Below the pieces are notes generated by a model. That model had not been told where the DNA came from. It searched no databases and saw only the letters and a program-made list of their open reading frames with translations. Source: Bdellovibrio bacteriovorus (lineage in GTDB: Bacteria; Bdellovibrionota; Bdellovibrionia; Bdellovibrionales; Bdellovibrionaceae). Taken from it: 64,000 nucleotides of DNA. Location of the stretch: positions 508,740-572,739 of the forward strand of contig NZ_LUKD01000008.1 of NCBI RefSeq assembly GCF_001592745.1. The letters run 5' to 3'. Below, in pieces: positions 51,764 through 61,955 of this stretch. The stretch's first letter is position 1; every line of letters begins with the position of its first letter. The translations under genes were made by a program, and so were the position numbers.

Positions 51764-53896
51764 TTATTGTTCAGACAAACCAGCTACGCCGCCGTTAGAG
51801 CCATTCTCTTGCGGGCAGACATTTTTCAAAGAAGAGCGATAGTGACCCACTTCGTCTTCCCAGATTTCACCTTTGAATTTCCAGTTCAAACTTTTTTCTT
51901 TTTGAACTTTCAATTCAGGACGTTCTTTTTCGTTCACATCTCCACCAGCCATTTGGTAACGAAGATGTTCACCGGCACCAGAATACAATTCGTATTGCAA
52001 GACTTCGTTTTGATCCAAAACTTTGTTCAAACCTGCCAGCATTTCATTGAAACGACCGGCAAGAGCTTGAGAAGCTTGGGCACGAAGAACTGATTTTTCT
52101 TTTTCAATACGCGCAATCCCTTGTGATCTCAAATTCTTGATCGACACACGCGCTTTTTTAGCGATGTGGTATTGGATGCGGTAGCTCAAAAGTTTTTTCT
52201 CGGCTTCTTGAACGCTGGCGATAGCGCTTTCAGAAGGAGAGTCGCCTTTGATACCTTTTTTCGCGGAGGCCAAGTCTTTATTCGCTTCATTTTGTTTTGC
52301 GATCAACTCGCGCTCCATTTTAATCAGCGTCAAAGCAATCTTATTGAAGCGAACGATTTCATCTTCATAAGCATTGATCTGTTTTTGTACGCTCATGTAA
52401 GCCGGGTGACGAGCCAATTCAACGATGAAAGAGCGGGGAAGACCATCCACCTCTTTAAGATCTGAGTTTTTGATCCAGTTTTTCACCGTATCATAATACG
52501 TCAAAGAGTCTTTGTGAGCTTTTTGGTAGTCTTCTAATTTCTTTTTCCAAGGAGCATACTTCTTGTTCATCTCATTGAGCACTTGCACACCGTCACCGTA
52601 TTGGCAAAGATTCAAGTAACCTACGGTACGAACAACGTAAGACTCTGGAGAAAACGCATTCTTAAAGAAGTCTGTGTGCAACGAGAACATATTCCCAGCG
52701 GCACCTTCATAGTCTTCACCCAAGATTTGCGTCCAAGCGCTTTCAACCATCGCTTGCAACCACAGTGGGTTGGACTTATCGACTTTCAAGTAAGATTGGA
52801 ACGCGTCCTTATAGTCACCTTTTTGGAACTGGATGCGCGCCAAAGTCAATGCCGCTACCGAACGAAGCTGCAAAGTTTTGTTGCCATCCGTTGCGGCCAT
52901 TAGTTTTTCCAACTGAATAGTCGCATCGTCCACTTTACCTTGACGGTAGTTAAATAACGCCGTCAAAAGAAGTGAATCAGGATAAAGAGGAGACTTTTCC
53001 GAAATATACATCAGAGCATCTTCAACTAAGCCCAACTGGCCTTTGTCAGAGTAATGCTTCGCACGGGTCAATTGGTACTCTTCATTCTTCGTTACATCGA
53101 TTTCGTATTTGATCACCAAAGGGTCAATCAAAGCGATGTCGGAAGTTTCAAGCACGTTGATATGCTTAACCAAAGCTTCCGTGGCTTTTTGTTGCCACAT
53201 CTTGTCTTTAGTCTCTTGCGCCAATTGAATCATGTACTGACGGAATTCAGAATTTAAACCCATGCCTTTGGCGGTCATTGCATAGTTATAAAGAGCCTGA
53301 ATACGATGTTCAGGATCTTCCATCAACTCGGCAAAAAGGCCCATGGCAAGCTCGTACTTCTTTTGAATTTCCAAGAAGATCAAAGCTTGCAACAGTTTGT
53401 AGTCGTTAGGCTGCATGTCATCCATTTTTGCCAATTGAACCAAAGGATCTTTGGTGACCGGCTCCATCACGGGATTCAAGATTTTTATATCTGGAATCTT
53501 GTTAAAGGCTTCCGCGGAAGTGACCGCTTTCGGAGCGCTCACCACTTCGTTGTATGGAGCCAATTGGATTTGCATGACATTTAAAGATTCACGACGACGA
53601 GTTTCCTTTAGTTCCAAATCGCGGGAGGCCGGGAGGCGCAGCGGGCTTAACACCGATGCTTGAACCTCGCGCTCTTCACCCAGGTCTAAAAGAGGAATGT
53701 TTTTAACTTTAAAAACTTCCACTTTTCCTTTAACGACTTTCTTTTGATAAACATCAAAAGTGGGAACAAGGCTTGATTTTACTTTGAGAGTGCTTGCTGG
53801 AGCACGGCCTGATTTTTTCACAGTCAATGCGGGGTCTGCAAAAGCAGTCCCACACATCAGGCTCACAGCAATCGAAATTTTTAAAGGCTTAAACAT
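51764..53896 (-). CDS. Exported TPR-repeat protein of gliding-type operon
   Basis: 710 residues from the ATG at 53896, preceded by GGGGGAT; the frame is open to 53929 but that overlaps the previous gene. Signal peptide (cleavage near AFA-DPA). Helical repeats of TPR type lie in the first two-thirds (for example LLQALIFLEIQKKYELAMGLFAELM, YPDSLLLTALFNYRQGKVDDA, LTLARIQFQKGDYKDAFQSYLKV). The C-terminal third is coiled coil and ends with a Cys-containing tail. TPR proteins are standard parts of Glt systems, where they connect envelope layers. Confidence 0.8.
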   Translation of the reverse strand: MFKPLKISIAVSLMCGTAFADPALTVKKSGRAPASTLKVKSSLVPTFDVYQKKVVKGKVEVFKVKNIPLLDLGEEREVQASVLSPLRLPASRDLELKETRRRESLNVMQIQLAPYNEVVSAPKAVTSAEAFNKIPDIKILNPVMEPVTKDPLVQLAKMDDMQPNDYKLLQALIFLEIQKKYELAMGLFAELMEDPEHRIQALYNYAMTAKGMGLNSEFRQYMIQLAQETKDKMWQQKATEALVKHINVLETSDIALIDPLVIKYEIDVTKNEEYQLTRAKHYSDKGQLGLVEDALMYISEKSPLYPDSLLLTALFNYRQGKVDDATIQLEKLMAATDGNKTLQLRSVAALTLARIQFQKGDYKDAFQSYLKVDKSNPLWLQAMVESAWTQILGEDYEGAAGNMFSLHTDFFKNAFSPESYVVRTVGYLNLCQYGDGVQVLNEMNKKYAPWKKKLEDYQKAHKDSLTYYDTVKNWIKNSDLKEVDGLPRSFIVELARHPAYMSVQKQINAYEDEIVRFNKIALTLIKMERELIAKQNEANKDLASAKKGIKGDSPSESAIASVQEAEKKLLSYRIQYHIAKKARVSIKNLRSQGIARIEKEKSVLRAQASQALAGRFNEMLAGLNKVLDQNEVLQYELYSGAGEHLRYQMAGGDVNEKERPELKVQKEKSLNWKFKGEIWEDEVGHYRSSLKNVCPQENGSNGGVAGLSEQ

Positions 53897-53919
53897 AAAT
53901 CCCCCACCCATGGAGAAAA

Positions 53920-54669
53920 TTAATGCCAATACGTGATACCCACCATTAAAGACGTATCGTTCACCACTTTAGACCCCATATCGCGGTCCGGTGCGATCGT
54001 GCTGTATTTCATGCGCTCTTCGTTTGTGAACTTATTGATGAAGTCCGCACGAATCGCGAAGTGCTCCGAGAAGAAAATCTGCTGATTGATACCGATTTGG
54101 TAAGTCATGCCGTTTTTCTTTTCATCGCCTTCTTCTTTTTTGATGAGGTAATCTGTTGTGCCTACACCCAAAGAAATACCCATATCGAAATAAATGATGG
54201 CTTTATCAACGAAGCTCATTTTTGCGTAGAGTGGAACATAGGTCACAGACAACATCGTTGATGAATCAATGAAGTTGTAGTTCGGAGAAGTTAAGTTGTC
54301 TTCTTTGAACTGCTTTGTACTGTCGTTGTCTTCCATGTTCACTTTTTGGTAGCTTACATCAACGCCCCAACGTTCGTTGAAGAAGTAACCCAATTGAGCT
54401 CCGGTGATCGAACCTTTACCGAACGGGTCATTGATAGGGACACCGCCAGCCAAAGTCAGATAGAATCTGTCGGCTTTCGTGTAACGACGGTTTTGTACGA
54501 CACTGAAGTCGTCGTCTTTTGCCGCCCAGTATTTTTGTTCTAGTTTTTTAATGTCCAGTTTGTCGCTGCCTCTTTGGTCTGCGTTCGTAGCTGGTTTCGT
54601 GTCAGCGCCTTGCTGTGCGAATGCTTGCGATGCAGCCAAGATGATCATTAAAAGTGTTTTCTTCAACAT
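53920..54669 (-). CDS. Outer-membrane beta-barrel protein of gliding-type operon
   Basis: 249 residues. Signal peptide (AFAQ cleavage near residue 18-19), a short polar linker, then a barrel-like part. Alternating strands include RFYLTLAGGVPIN, GAQLGYFFNERWGVDVSYQKV, MLSVTYVPLYAKMSF and IYFDMGISLGVGTTDY, and the last strand ends in aromatic TYWH as OMPs do. Comparable to GltA/GltB-type barrels of Myxococcus in position. It begins 14 bases after the AgmX-type gene. Confidence 0.8.
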   Translation of the reverse strand: MLKKTLLMIILAASQAFAQQGADTKPATNADQRGSDKLDIKKLEQKYWAAKDDDFSVVQNRRYTKADRFYLTLAGGVPINDPFGKGSITGAQLGYFFNERWGVDVSYQKVNMEDNDSTKQFKEDNLTSPNYNFIDSSTMLSVTYVPLYAKMSFVDKAIIYFDMGISLGVGTTDYLIKKEEGDEKKNGMTYQIGINQQIFFSEHFAIRADFINKFTNEERMKYSTIAPDRDMGSKVVNDTSLMVGITYWH

Positions 54670-54683
54670 GTATTACCCCCGCC

Positions 54684-56153
54684 TTAGTTTGTACTCTTGA
54701 ATAAGAATGGATATGTCACTAGCACGCGAGTTCCCCCCTGTGGATTCGGAAACTTCCATGCGGCAACCCTATTCAATATACATCCCTCAACGGTTGCGTT
54801 CTTAAGTGTTGTGTCTCCAATAAGTTGTTGTTCGACGGCACCTGATGGGCCGATTGTAAACTTCACTGCGACCTTACCGAATAAATCCGGATTGGCACTT
54901 AATTGTCTTTCATAGCAATAAAGGATCTGACCGAGTTTTGATTTGATGTATTGAGCGATCACTTCACGGTCCAGACCGCCAGTGATTTCGCCTTCTTCTT
55001 CAATCAAACCTACACCGGCACTGCCTGTGCTTCCAGCGGCCAAGCCACCCATACCTGTCGCGTTTTTACCGCCACCTTTACCTGCGGTAGAAATCACAAC
55101 TCCCGTACCAGTACCTTCCTGACCCCAGTCACGACCGGATCTTTCCATGCCACCAACAGCCGCCAGTGCACGACCGGAAGCGCCGTTACCAGCTTTTACA
55201 CCGTTAGCAAACACGACGTTGCCGCTCTTCGCAGCTTGAGCGGAAACTTTTCCGATCAACTGAGAAATACGACCGCCAGTCAAAGATTTCATCATTTTTG
55301 AAACTTTGCTTTGGCTGCCATTTGTAGGCATTTCAACTTTAGGTGTTGCTGCTGCTGGAGCAGACTCTTTAACAACGACTTGTTGTTTTGGAGCCTCTGC
55401 TCTTTTACGTTTAGGTTTTAATTCCGTTTTAACGATAATTTTTTGTGCCACTTTAGGAGGAGCTGCTGCCGTTTCAACAGTTTGTTGCTTCGGAGCAAAG
55501 ATTCCTACGCTCACAAGGAAAAACGCCGCACCTAGCACGATATAAAGGCCGCGCTTAGATTCTTCGTCTACCAATTGACTTGCCGTGATGTGGCCCATTT
55601 TCGCAGCATCTTCTAAAGACACTGTTCTTTGGCTGATCTCGAGTTCTCCCACAGTTTGTTTGTGCCATTCTTGTGAAGGCACGCAAGCAATCACTGGCGC
55701 GTTGATACCAACGGCGGGCTTGAACTTCTTTTTCATTGAAAGAACTTTAGTCTCAACAACTTTACCGGCCTGGCGGACGATATAAAGTTGGAACTGCTTA
55801 GCCGCTTCACGTTGTTCTTGGCCTGCTTTTTCTAGACGCAGATATAGATCTGTTTCTTTTCTTACAGGTGTGAACTTCAATTCGCAGTCTTCAAGTTGCA
55901 GACTTTGTTCTTTATCTAAAGACAGAGCAGGGGAGTTCGCACTCGCCGCGCTCGTCATAAGATCCATATTGACATACCACCACTGGTTGTCACGGTACTC
56001 AAAGACACCTTGAATGCCTTTGGTGCCGGGAGCGATAGAAATCACATCCGCCAAGCGGGATGAACCGAAGGTGTGAGTTGAATTATTTGAGCGCAGCTTC
56101 CAAGTTTTTGCCGTCCCATCTTTCAGGGACTGACGTACAATCAACGTGAGCAT
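54684..56153 (-). CDS. FHA-like / AgmX-PglI C-terminal trans-envelope protein
   Basis: 489 residues. N-terminal beta domain (about 1-100, FGSSRLADV and GVFEYRDNQWW) of the FHA-like kind found in GltG, then a single membrane helix (about 210-230, GLYIVLGAAFFLVSVGIFAP), a Lys/Pro/Ala-rich periplasmic linker with Gly-rich stretches, and a C-terminal AgmX/PglI (TonB-like) domain with REVIAQYIKSKLGQILYCYERQL and GCILNRVAAWKFPNPQGG. In gliding machines such proteins link the inner-membrane motor to the outer membrane. ATG with GAGGTG upstream. Confidence 0.87.
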   Translation of the reverse strand: MLTLIVRQSLKDGTAKTWKLRSNNSTHTFGSSRLADVISIAPGTKGIQGVFEYRDNQWWYVNMDLMTSAASANSPALSLDKEQSLQLEDCELKFTPVRKETDLYLRLEKAGQEQREAAKQFQLYIVRQAGKVVETKVLSMKKKFKPAVGINAPVIACVPSQEWHKQTVGELEISQRTVSLEDAAKMGHITASQLVDEESKRGLYIVLGAAFFLVSVGIFAPKQQTVETAAAPPKVAQKIIVKTELKPKRKRAEAPKQQVVVKESAPAAATPKVEMPTNGSQSKVSKMMKSLTGGRISQLIGKVSAQAAKSGNVVFANGVKAGNGASGRALAAVGGMERSGRDWGQEGTGTGVVISTAGKGGGKNATGMGGLAAGSTGSAGVGLIEEEGEITGGLDREVIAQYIKSKLGQILYCYERQLSANPDLFGKVAVKFTIGPSGAVEQQLIGDTTLKNATVEGCILNRVAAWKFPNPQGGTRVLVTYPFLFKSTN

Positions 56154-56167
56154 GTGACACCTCTGAA

Positions 56168-56416
56168 TTAGTTATTCAAATAGAGAGCGGATTCACGGAT
56201 GCGGCCATCCATATCTTTTTGCACATCGTAAAGAGGCATGAATTTGATACCTCTTTTTTGCACAAGATAGGCCCCATCAGGGTTACGAATCGTTCCCTTA
56301 AGGTTCATCTCACCGAAATTGACTTCCTGGACTTTACGGACTGTTCTTTGTTTGGCAAAGGCAGTCGCTGTTCCCAAGAGAATGAAAGCGATCATCGCTG
56401 TGATGATAGTTTTCAC
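56168..56416 (-). CDS. Small exported protein in gliding-type operon
   Basis: 82 residues. Signal peptide of about 21 residues (cleavage near AFA-KQR) and a small mature domain with FGEMNLKGTIRNPDGAYLVQKR. It lies between the TPR gene and the AgmX-type gene with 14-base gaps on both sides. No family recognised; position makes a structural role in the machine likely. Confidence 0.75.
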   Translation of the reverse strand: MKTIITAMIAFILLGTATAFAKQRTVRKVQEVNFGEMNLKGTIRNPDGAYLVQKRGIKFMPLYDVQKDMDGRIRESALYLNN

Positions 56417-56430
56417 TTGTACCCTCCATA

Positions 56431-59400
56431 CTACAAGTCTCCCGAGATAACGTGCTGACCGACTTTGTTTTGTGTTTTCAAATATTGTATTTTCTTACCT
56501 AACCAGTCTCTCATATCCATTTTCTGACTGGCTTTAAAAGCTCTTTCATAAGAATCCAGCGCAAGTGTTGGACTCTGTTTGTAGGTCTCGAAGATATGTG
56601 CTTGTTGCAACAAGAAGTCTGCGTTGTCCTTTTTAAAGCTCAACAAATCTTTCAAAGTGCTGAGAGCTTTATCGACTTCGCCCTTCTGAGCGTAAGACTC
56701 ACTCATCAAGGTTCCCACATTTAAAGTATACAACTGTTCTTTATTCAGAGAAGAGAATTTTTCAATTGCTCTAGTAAAATCTCCCTCTGAGAAAGCCTTC
56801 ACTCCGGCGAAAGTTTGCATTTCTGTTGAAGGCATTTGCATGTCTAAAACTTTTTCGAAAAACGGCATTGCTTCATTCAAGCCATCGGCCTTGTAGATCA
56901 AGCGTGCTTTTTGGTATACGAACGGAGAAACTTCCGGTTGTACTTTCATGGCCGCTTCAATCATCCACAGAGCTTTGCTTTCAAAACCCTTACCTTCGGC
57001 ACCCAAGCTTGCATAGAACAAACCAAGAGCGCGTGTGTCCTTGTTCTTCGCAAGTTCCAAACCGAGTCTTTCGACCATTTCGTACTGTCTAGAAGAATAA
57101 CAATTTCCTGCAACTTCGAGCGGATTCAAATTCTGCAATTGAGCCGTCATGATTGCGGAGCGATTGCAATTTTTCGCTTTGGAAGTCTCATAACGAGACA
57201 CTTTTCCGATCGTCATATCCATCGAAGCCGGAAGGAAAGCAGTCATCTTGTTCGCCTCTGGATACTGCGCCATCGGACTTACTGTTTGATCGACACGCAA
57301 ACTTGCGTAAGAGCGTTCGCTTTCGGCAGTTTGGCCTTTCGATGCAGCTAAAACTTTCAACTTCGCTTCGTTCTCGTTTTTCTTTTCCTGTATCGGAGCT
57401 GTCAACTTCGCAATTTCCGCACGAAGAGCTTCCTGATCGGCAGGGGAAAGAGACGCCGGAAGTGGCATCGTTGTTAAGCTATCAATGAAGTTTGCGTAAC
57501 AACGGTCAATACCGCGCATGGCTTCTAGCTGTTGATAAGGATCTTTCGACATTTTCAAAGTCGTGAAGTAAGCCGTGTGAGCTTTATCTAACTTTTCTGT
57601 CTTCATTGAAAGAACCAGCGCAAATTTTTCTTCGCGGGCTTTCACACTCTGAGATACTAATTCTTTTTCAAGAACGCGAGCCTGGATCAGACGAGCTTCC
57701 GCACGCACTTCGGCAGGAACGTCACGACCGTTGGCTTTCATAGACAGCTCAAAAGCCGCTGTCGTCTTACCTGAATCCAGAAGAGCTTTGGCGCGATCAA
57801 TCATGATTTCAGTAGTATAAGGCTCAATACCTTTTGCCATGATTTGGTTTTGCAACTTATCGTATTCAGATCCGCGGTTTTCACCTTTATAGGAATCTAA
57901 AAGTTTACCGTAAATACGGCTTAATGTTTTATTGTCAGCCGCGGCCAAGATGCCATTGTAAGCGGCACGGGCCTCTTTCATCTTCTTTTCTAGAAGATAA
58001 ATGTCAGCGGCAAGTTCTAGGTGAGTGTTACGACCTTTTTTATCAAGGTCTGCTATCTTCACCAAAGTTTCTGCTGATTTTGAAATCTGACCAACGTCCG
58101 CGTAAGCTTTCGCCGCTTCTTTCAATGCATCTAAGTTCCGCTTGTCGTTCGGATATTTATCCACGAACTTCAACGAAAGGTCTGCGGCTTCAAAGATTTT
58201 ACCTTCAGAGTAAAGAAGGCTCAGTGCCTGCCACAAAGCATCTTGAGACAGTTTCGAAGATTCATGTTCTTTCGCGAACGCAATCAACTTTTGAGAAGCT
58301 TGATCTTTGTTGCCGGTTTTAGCGAACTCTTGAATCTCAGTGAAGTGAGCCTCTTCCATGATTTTATTCATGTTCTTCTTGCGATCTTCATCCGCAGTCG
58401 AAGTCATCACTTGCTTCGAGAAATTTTTGATTCCCGCGTAGTCTTTGCGGATGTTCAACATATCCAAGATCAAGTCTTCGGATTTCTTTTTAATATCCGC
58501 ATTGTCTTTAAGCTGAGCCAAAGGCTTCAACCATTTTTCGGCTTCTGGGTAATTGCTTTCTTCGTAAGCGATGTGACCCATTTTGAATTTTACTAAAGTC
58601 GCGAACTTACCGGTAGGGTGCTTCGCCAAATAATTGGCAGCCAATTCTTTACGTTCTGCCTCTTTCAAAGGATCTTTACCCTTTTCGATAGACTTTTCTT
58701 TCGCGTAAAGAGTTGCGTAGTTCGCGTCATGGCGCATAGTTTCGTCAGTGGCTTTATCGCCCACCATTTTGTACTGAGTACTTGCTTCGTCAAATCTGTT
58801 TAATTGGAACAGAAGTTCGGCGTAAGCAAAGCGAGTTTTTAAATCTGGTTTTGTCGGATCTTCGTTATCCAACATCAATTTGAATAGACGAAGAGTCAAA
58901 TCCGAGAACTCGGCGTTTTGTTTGTTCTTAAGCCAGATTTCCCACCATTTTTTTGCCATTTCCAAACTTGTCGTGCGGAAAGACGTGTCGCAGGATTCTT
59001 TGGCTACGTCGGCTTTTTGCAGGTTTCTCCAAGTTGAATCGCGGCGGCAAAGGTCGCTGGCCATTTGCATGTGGTCGATCACAAGATCCCGTTTTTTAAG
59101 ATCTTCGTTGGCATCCACCAAGAAAAGGTGCGCACGCACGACCTCAGGTCCTGAAGGACGCTTGTCGATATATTCGCCCAAGAACGTGTTCATCTCTTTT
59201 TGACGGCTGTGCGATTCATAAAGTTTCGCTAGATCAATCATCGATTGACCCATTTCATCTTCCGTCGTGATGTCTTCAAAGAAAGAATAAAGTTTATTAG
59301 CAGGGTATGAGTCACCAATGAAAACAGTCAAATCGCGAAGAGCTTCGCGACGCAGATTGTGTCTGTTTGTTGGAACCTCACCGTCTTGAAGAGGAGGATT

Positions 59401-60138
59401 TGTTCTGACAACCTCAACAAGTTTTTTAATACCGTTTTCGCTGTCACGAAGATTGTAGTAAGTCCAAGCGGCCTTATACATACCGTAAGAGTAAACGCGG
59501 CTGTTTGGGAATTTCTCCACTTTAAGGAAGTGTTCAAGAGCTTCTCTGAATTTCCCTTGGTCATAAAGAAGCTCGCCGACAGCCAATGTACCGTCAGCAA
59601 TCAATGGAGATTTTGGGAAGCGAGTCAAAAGCTTCTCGTAAAGAAGTTGTGACTGCTTGTATTGGGCCACTTGCTGATTTGCAAAGGCGTTATTGAAAAG
59701 GACGGCATCCATTTGCTTAAAACCTGGGAAGTCCAATTCAATTTTTGTATAGATTTTAATGGCTCTTTTGACCGCCTCAGAACCTTTTTCATTGGCTACT
59801 GGGAACGGAGAAAGTTTTGCTAGGGGAGTGTCTTGGTGTAAGTCAAAGAAGCGGCCGGATTTTGAACGGCGCATGTAAAGCTCTGCCAGGCGATACCATA
59901 GGTCCGCCTCGTCTCTAGAGCCTTTTTTCTTTTTGATAATACTTTGCAGTGACTCAATAGCCTTGTTTTCAGAGCGGGTGATCATCACCTCGCTGCTGAA
60001 AGCTTTTTTCTCGTTTTCTGTTTCGTTCGAACTATTCAGACGCACTTCCGGCAAAAGGCCTTTGGCGTTTTTATCCGCAGCGAAGCAGTACATTGAGAAC
60101 AGATGAAATGCTAGAAGTAGAACCACTGTGCGCATCAT
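56431..60138 (-). CDS. Large exported TPR protein of gliding-type operon
   Basis: 1235 residues from the ATG at 60138; a TTG at 60153 is in frame but would overlap the TolR gene. Signal peptide (cleavage near CFA-ADK). Nearly all of the mature protein is TPR-like helical pairs, for example DLWYRLAELYMRRSKSG, LLYEKLLTRFPKSPLIADGTLAVGELLYDQGKF and DLSLKFVDKYPNDKRNLDALKEAAKAYADVG. Long periplasmic TPR proteins are hallmarks of Glt systems (GltD/GltE-like). Position after the TolQR genes fits. Confidence 0.85.
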   Translation of the reverse strand: MMRTVVLLLAFHLFSMYCFAADKNAKGLLPEVRLNSSNETENEKKAFSSEVMITRSENKAIESLQSIIKKKKGSRDEADLWYRLAELYMRRSKSGRFFDLHQDTPLAKLSPFPVANEKGSEAVKRAIKIYTKIELDFPGFKQMDAVLFNNAFANQQVAQYKQSQLLYEKLLTRFPKSPLIADGTLAVGELLYDQGKFREALEHFLKVEKFPNSRVYSYGMYKAAWTYYNLRDSENGIKKLVEVVRTNPPLQDGEVPTNRHNLRREALRDLTVFIGDSYPANKLYSFFEDITTEDEMGQSMIDLAKLYESHSRQKEMNTFLGEYIDKRPSGPEVVRAHLFLVDANEDLKKRDLVIDHMQMASDLCRRDSTWRNLQKADVAKESCDTSFRTTSLEMAKKWWEIWLKNKQNAEFSDLTLRLFKLMLDNEDPTKPDLKTRFAYAELLFQLNRFDEASTQYKMVGDKATDETMRHDANYATLYAKEKSIEKGKDPLKEAERKELAANYLAKHPTGKFATLVKFKMGHIAYEESNYPEAEKWLKPLAQLKDNADIKKKSEDLILDMLNIRKDYAGIKNFSKQVMTSTADEDRKKNMNKIMEEAHFTEIQEFAKTGNKDQASQKLIAFAKEHESSKLSQDALWQALSLLYSEGKIFEAADLSLKFVDKYPNDKRNLDALKEAAKAYADVGQISKSAETLVKIADLDKKGRNTHLELAADIYLLEKKMKEARAAYNGILAAADNKTLSRIYGKLLDSYKGENRGSEYDKLQNQIMAKGIEPYTTEIMIDRAKALLDSGKTTAAFELSMKANGRDVPAEVRAEARLIQARVLEKELVSQSVKAREEKFALVLSMKTEKLDKAHTAYFTTLKMSKDPYQQLEAMRGIDRCYANFIDSLTTMPLPASLSPADQEALRAEIAKLTAPIQEKKNENEAKLKVLAASKGQTAESERSYASLRVDQTVSPMAQYPEANKMTAFLPASMDMTIGKVSRYETSKAKNCNRSAIMTAQLQNLNPLEVAGNCYSSRQYEMVERLGLELAKNKDTRALGLFYASLGAEGKGFESKALWMIEAAMKVQPEVSPFVYQKARLIYKADGLNEAMPFFEKVLDMQMPSTEMQTFAGVKAFSEGDFTRAIEKFSSLNKEQLYTLNVGTLMSESYAQKGEVDKALSTLKDLLSFKKDNADFLLQQAHIFETYKQSPTLALDSYERAFKASQKMDMRDWLGKKIQYLKTQNKVGQHVISGDL

Positions 60139-60142
60139 AAAC

Positions 60143-60646
60143 TTACTCTCCAACTAAGGTGACAAGTTTCAACTGAGGAAAGCCGGCCATGGAAGCCGTG
60201 TACATAACCTTGCGCAATGTCGCATAAGGAAGTTCCCTATCGGCTTGCAGAAGGATACGACCTTCTTTAATGAAAGCTTTGTCTTTTTCAGACTCAGATT
60301 TCGCCAAACGGTCCAACTCTTGGAAAAGAGGTTTGATAAAGTTAGTGTCTTTATCTTCAAGATCTTGAGGCAGGAAATCCGCGTTTTTTACGTCTGCGAT
60401 TTTTGTTTGATCAATCTTCAATGCTTCTTTGGATAAAGACAGCTTGATAGCTTCGGTCGGATTCACCATAGAAGCCGATTGAGGTAAACGCAGACCATTT
60501 TCGGGAATTATCTGTACTTCCGATGTTGAATATGTCTGCAATAAGAACACGAGCATGATTGTAAACATGTCGGTCATTGAAGTGATATTCAAAGTGAACG
60601 TCGAATTTTTCTTTGTCGGTAATTCGAATCTACGACGGCGTGACAT
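60143..60646 (-). CDS. ExbD/TolR-type proton-channel protein (second copy)
   Basis: 167 residues. One membrane helix near the N terminus with the channel Asp26 in SMTDMFTIMLVFLLQTY, then a periplasmic domain ending PYATLRKVMYTASMAGFPQLKLVTLVGE. Functions with a TolQ/MotA-like protein to use the proton gradient. Overlap with the next gene is absent (4 bases between). Two different TolR-like proteins beside one TolQ is the AglR/AglS/AglV pattern of gliding motors. Confidence 0.9.
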   Translation of the reverse strand: MSRRRRFELPTKKNSTFTLNITSMTDMFTIMLVFLLQTYSTSEVQIIPENGLRLPQSASMVNPTEAIKLSLSKEALKIDQTKIADVKNADFLPQDLEDKDTNFIKPLFQELDRLAKSESEKDKAFIKEGRILLQADRELPYATLRKVMYTASMAGFPQLKLVTLVGE

Positions 60647-60649
60647 GTT

Positions 60650-61195
60650 TTAGCCCTCCATCATGTTGGCGAAAACGATTTCTGGAAACATGTAATGTGT
60701 TTCCACGTTCTTACCTTGCTTGGTGTCGAACACAGGGAATTTCACATTCGTATCGCGCGCCTGACGAGCAGCATCCATTACTTTCACCACTTCGTCATAA
60801 GGAACTTTTCCATCGGGATGTAATTCAAGTTTGAAGATGTCTGGATGTGCCTTCTTAACTGCGACCAACTTGGTGTGAAGCATGTCGTAGTCGTAAGCGC
60901 CATTCTTCAATGGAATTGTTTCCACTTTATCCTGGCCTTTTACAGTCACGACGATGTTGATGCCTGTTGTTTCAACTTCGATTGAAATATTCGTTGGTGT
61001 CGGTTGTTGTTCTTGACGTTGAATGGCTTCATTCACGACTTGCGGAAGTTCTGATTCAATCACCATCATTTGCACGAAGGCCGATGAAACCAGAAGTACC
61101 GGTACAAGTTTTACCATCACGGCAAGAAGCGGAGCTAAGTCGAGCTCAAACTCACCATTGTGATCAATTTTAATCTTACGAATGCGTCTGCTCAT
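60650..61195 (-). CDS. ExbD/TolR-type proton-channel protein (first copy)
   Basis: 181 residues. Asp19 in FELDLAPLLAVMVKLVPVLL precedes the membrane helix (about 20-42). The periplasmic part contains GKVPYDEVVKVMDAARQARD, typical of ExbD. It differs from the copy at 60143 in the loop and C terminus, so the two probably form a hetero-oligomer with the TolQ-like channel protein at 61245. Confidence 0.9.
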   Translation of the reverse strand: MSRRIRKIKIDHNGEFELDLAPLLAVMVKLVPVLLVSSAFVQMMVIESELPQVVNEAIQRQEQQPTPTNISIEVETTGINIVVTVKGQDKVETIPLKNGAYDYDMLHTKLVAVKKAHPDIFKLELHPDGKVPYDEVVKVMDAARQARDTNVKFPVFDTKQGKNVETHYMFPEIVFANMMEG

Positions 61196-61244
61196 AAATT
61201 ATCCCATCCTTGAAAAAGGTCCACCGCGCCGGGAAAGGTTTCCG

Positions 61245-61955
61245 TTAGGAAACCTTTGTGCCTGGGCTAGGAGGAGTAGCCATCGGTGCTGCAACGTGAT
61301 CCGGGAACACGTTTTGGCGAGTCAGGTTCGGGATGTGAGCGCTTGTAAGTAGCTCAGTCAGCTTAGAGCACTTCTCTGACATTTGCTCGATCAATTGGTT
61401 TTGACGGGCTGTCAAGAAAGAGAAGAACACCATCGCTGGGATTGCCACCGCAAGACCCAAAGCTGTTGTATACATCGATACCGAGATACCGTGTGCTAAC
61501 AAAGCTTGTTTTTGTGCCGGGTCAGCTGTTGCTACCGCTTGGAACGAAAGGATCAGACCGTGGATCGTACCCAATAGACCAAGAAGTGTCGCTACGTTGG
61601 CTAACATCGAAAGATAGTGCAGACGTTTTGTGTAGAGCGGAATATTTTCGCTCAACGCAATGTCATGCGCTTGGAAAATAGTGTCGTCGTCACGATCGGC
61701 TTTCTCGATGATAGTTTTGAATGCTTTTGCCAGAGGTTTACCTTCAAGTTGAGCACAAAGAAGTAAAGCTTCATCAAGTTTTTTAGCCAGGATCATGTTC
61801 TGGATTTTACCCATGAATTCTTCAACGTTCATGCCGTACTCTTTATAAAGAGCGCGTGCGCGTTCCGCTACAAGAACTAAAGAACCGATACCAACTACTA
61901 GAATACACCAGCCGACAAAGCCGGAATCATTCATGAACTTTAAGAATGCCATCAT
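61245..61955 (-). CDS. MotA/TolQ/ExbB-type proton-channel protein
   Basis: 236 residues from the ATG at 61955, chosen for the AAGGAGG upstream; the frame is open to 61979. Three membrane helices (about 8-25, 115-140 and 160-185) with the TolQ signature LSMLANVATLLGLLGTIHGLILSF and YTTALGLAVAIPAMVFFSFL. AglR-like motor subunit; together with the two TolR-like proteins it should form the proton channel that powers the machine. It overlaps the GYF-PilZ gene by 29 bases. Confidence 0.9.
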   Translation of the reverse strand: MMAFLKFMNDSGFVGWCILVVGIGSLVLVAERARALYKEYGMNVEEFMGKIQNMILAKKLDEALLLCAQLEGKPLAKAFKTIIEKADRDDDTIFQAHDIALSENIPLYTKRLHYLSMLANVATLLGLLGTIHGLILSFQAVATADPAQKQALLAHGISVSMYTTALGLAVAIPAMVFFSFLTARQNQLIEQMSEKCSKLTELLTSAHIPNLTRQNVFPDHVAAPMATPPSPGTKVS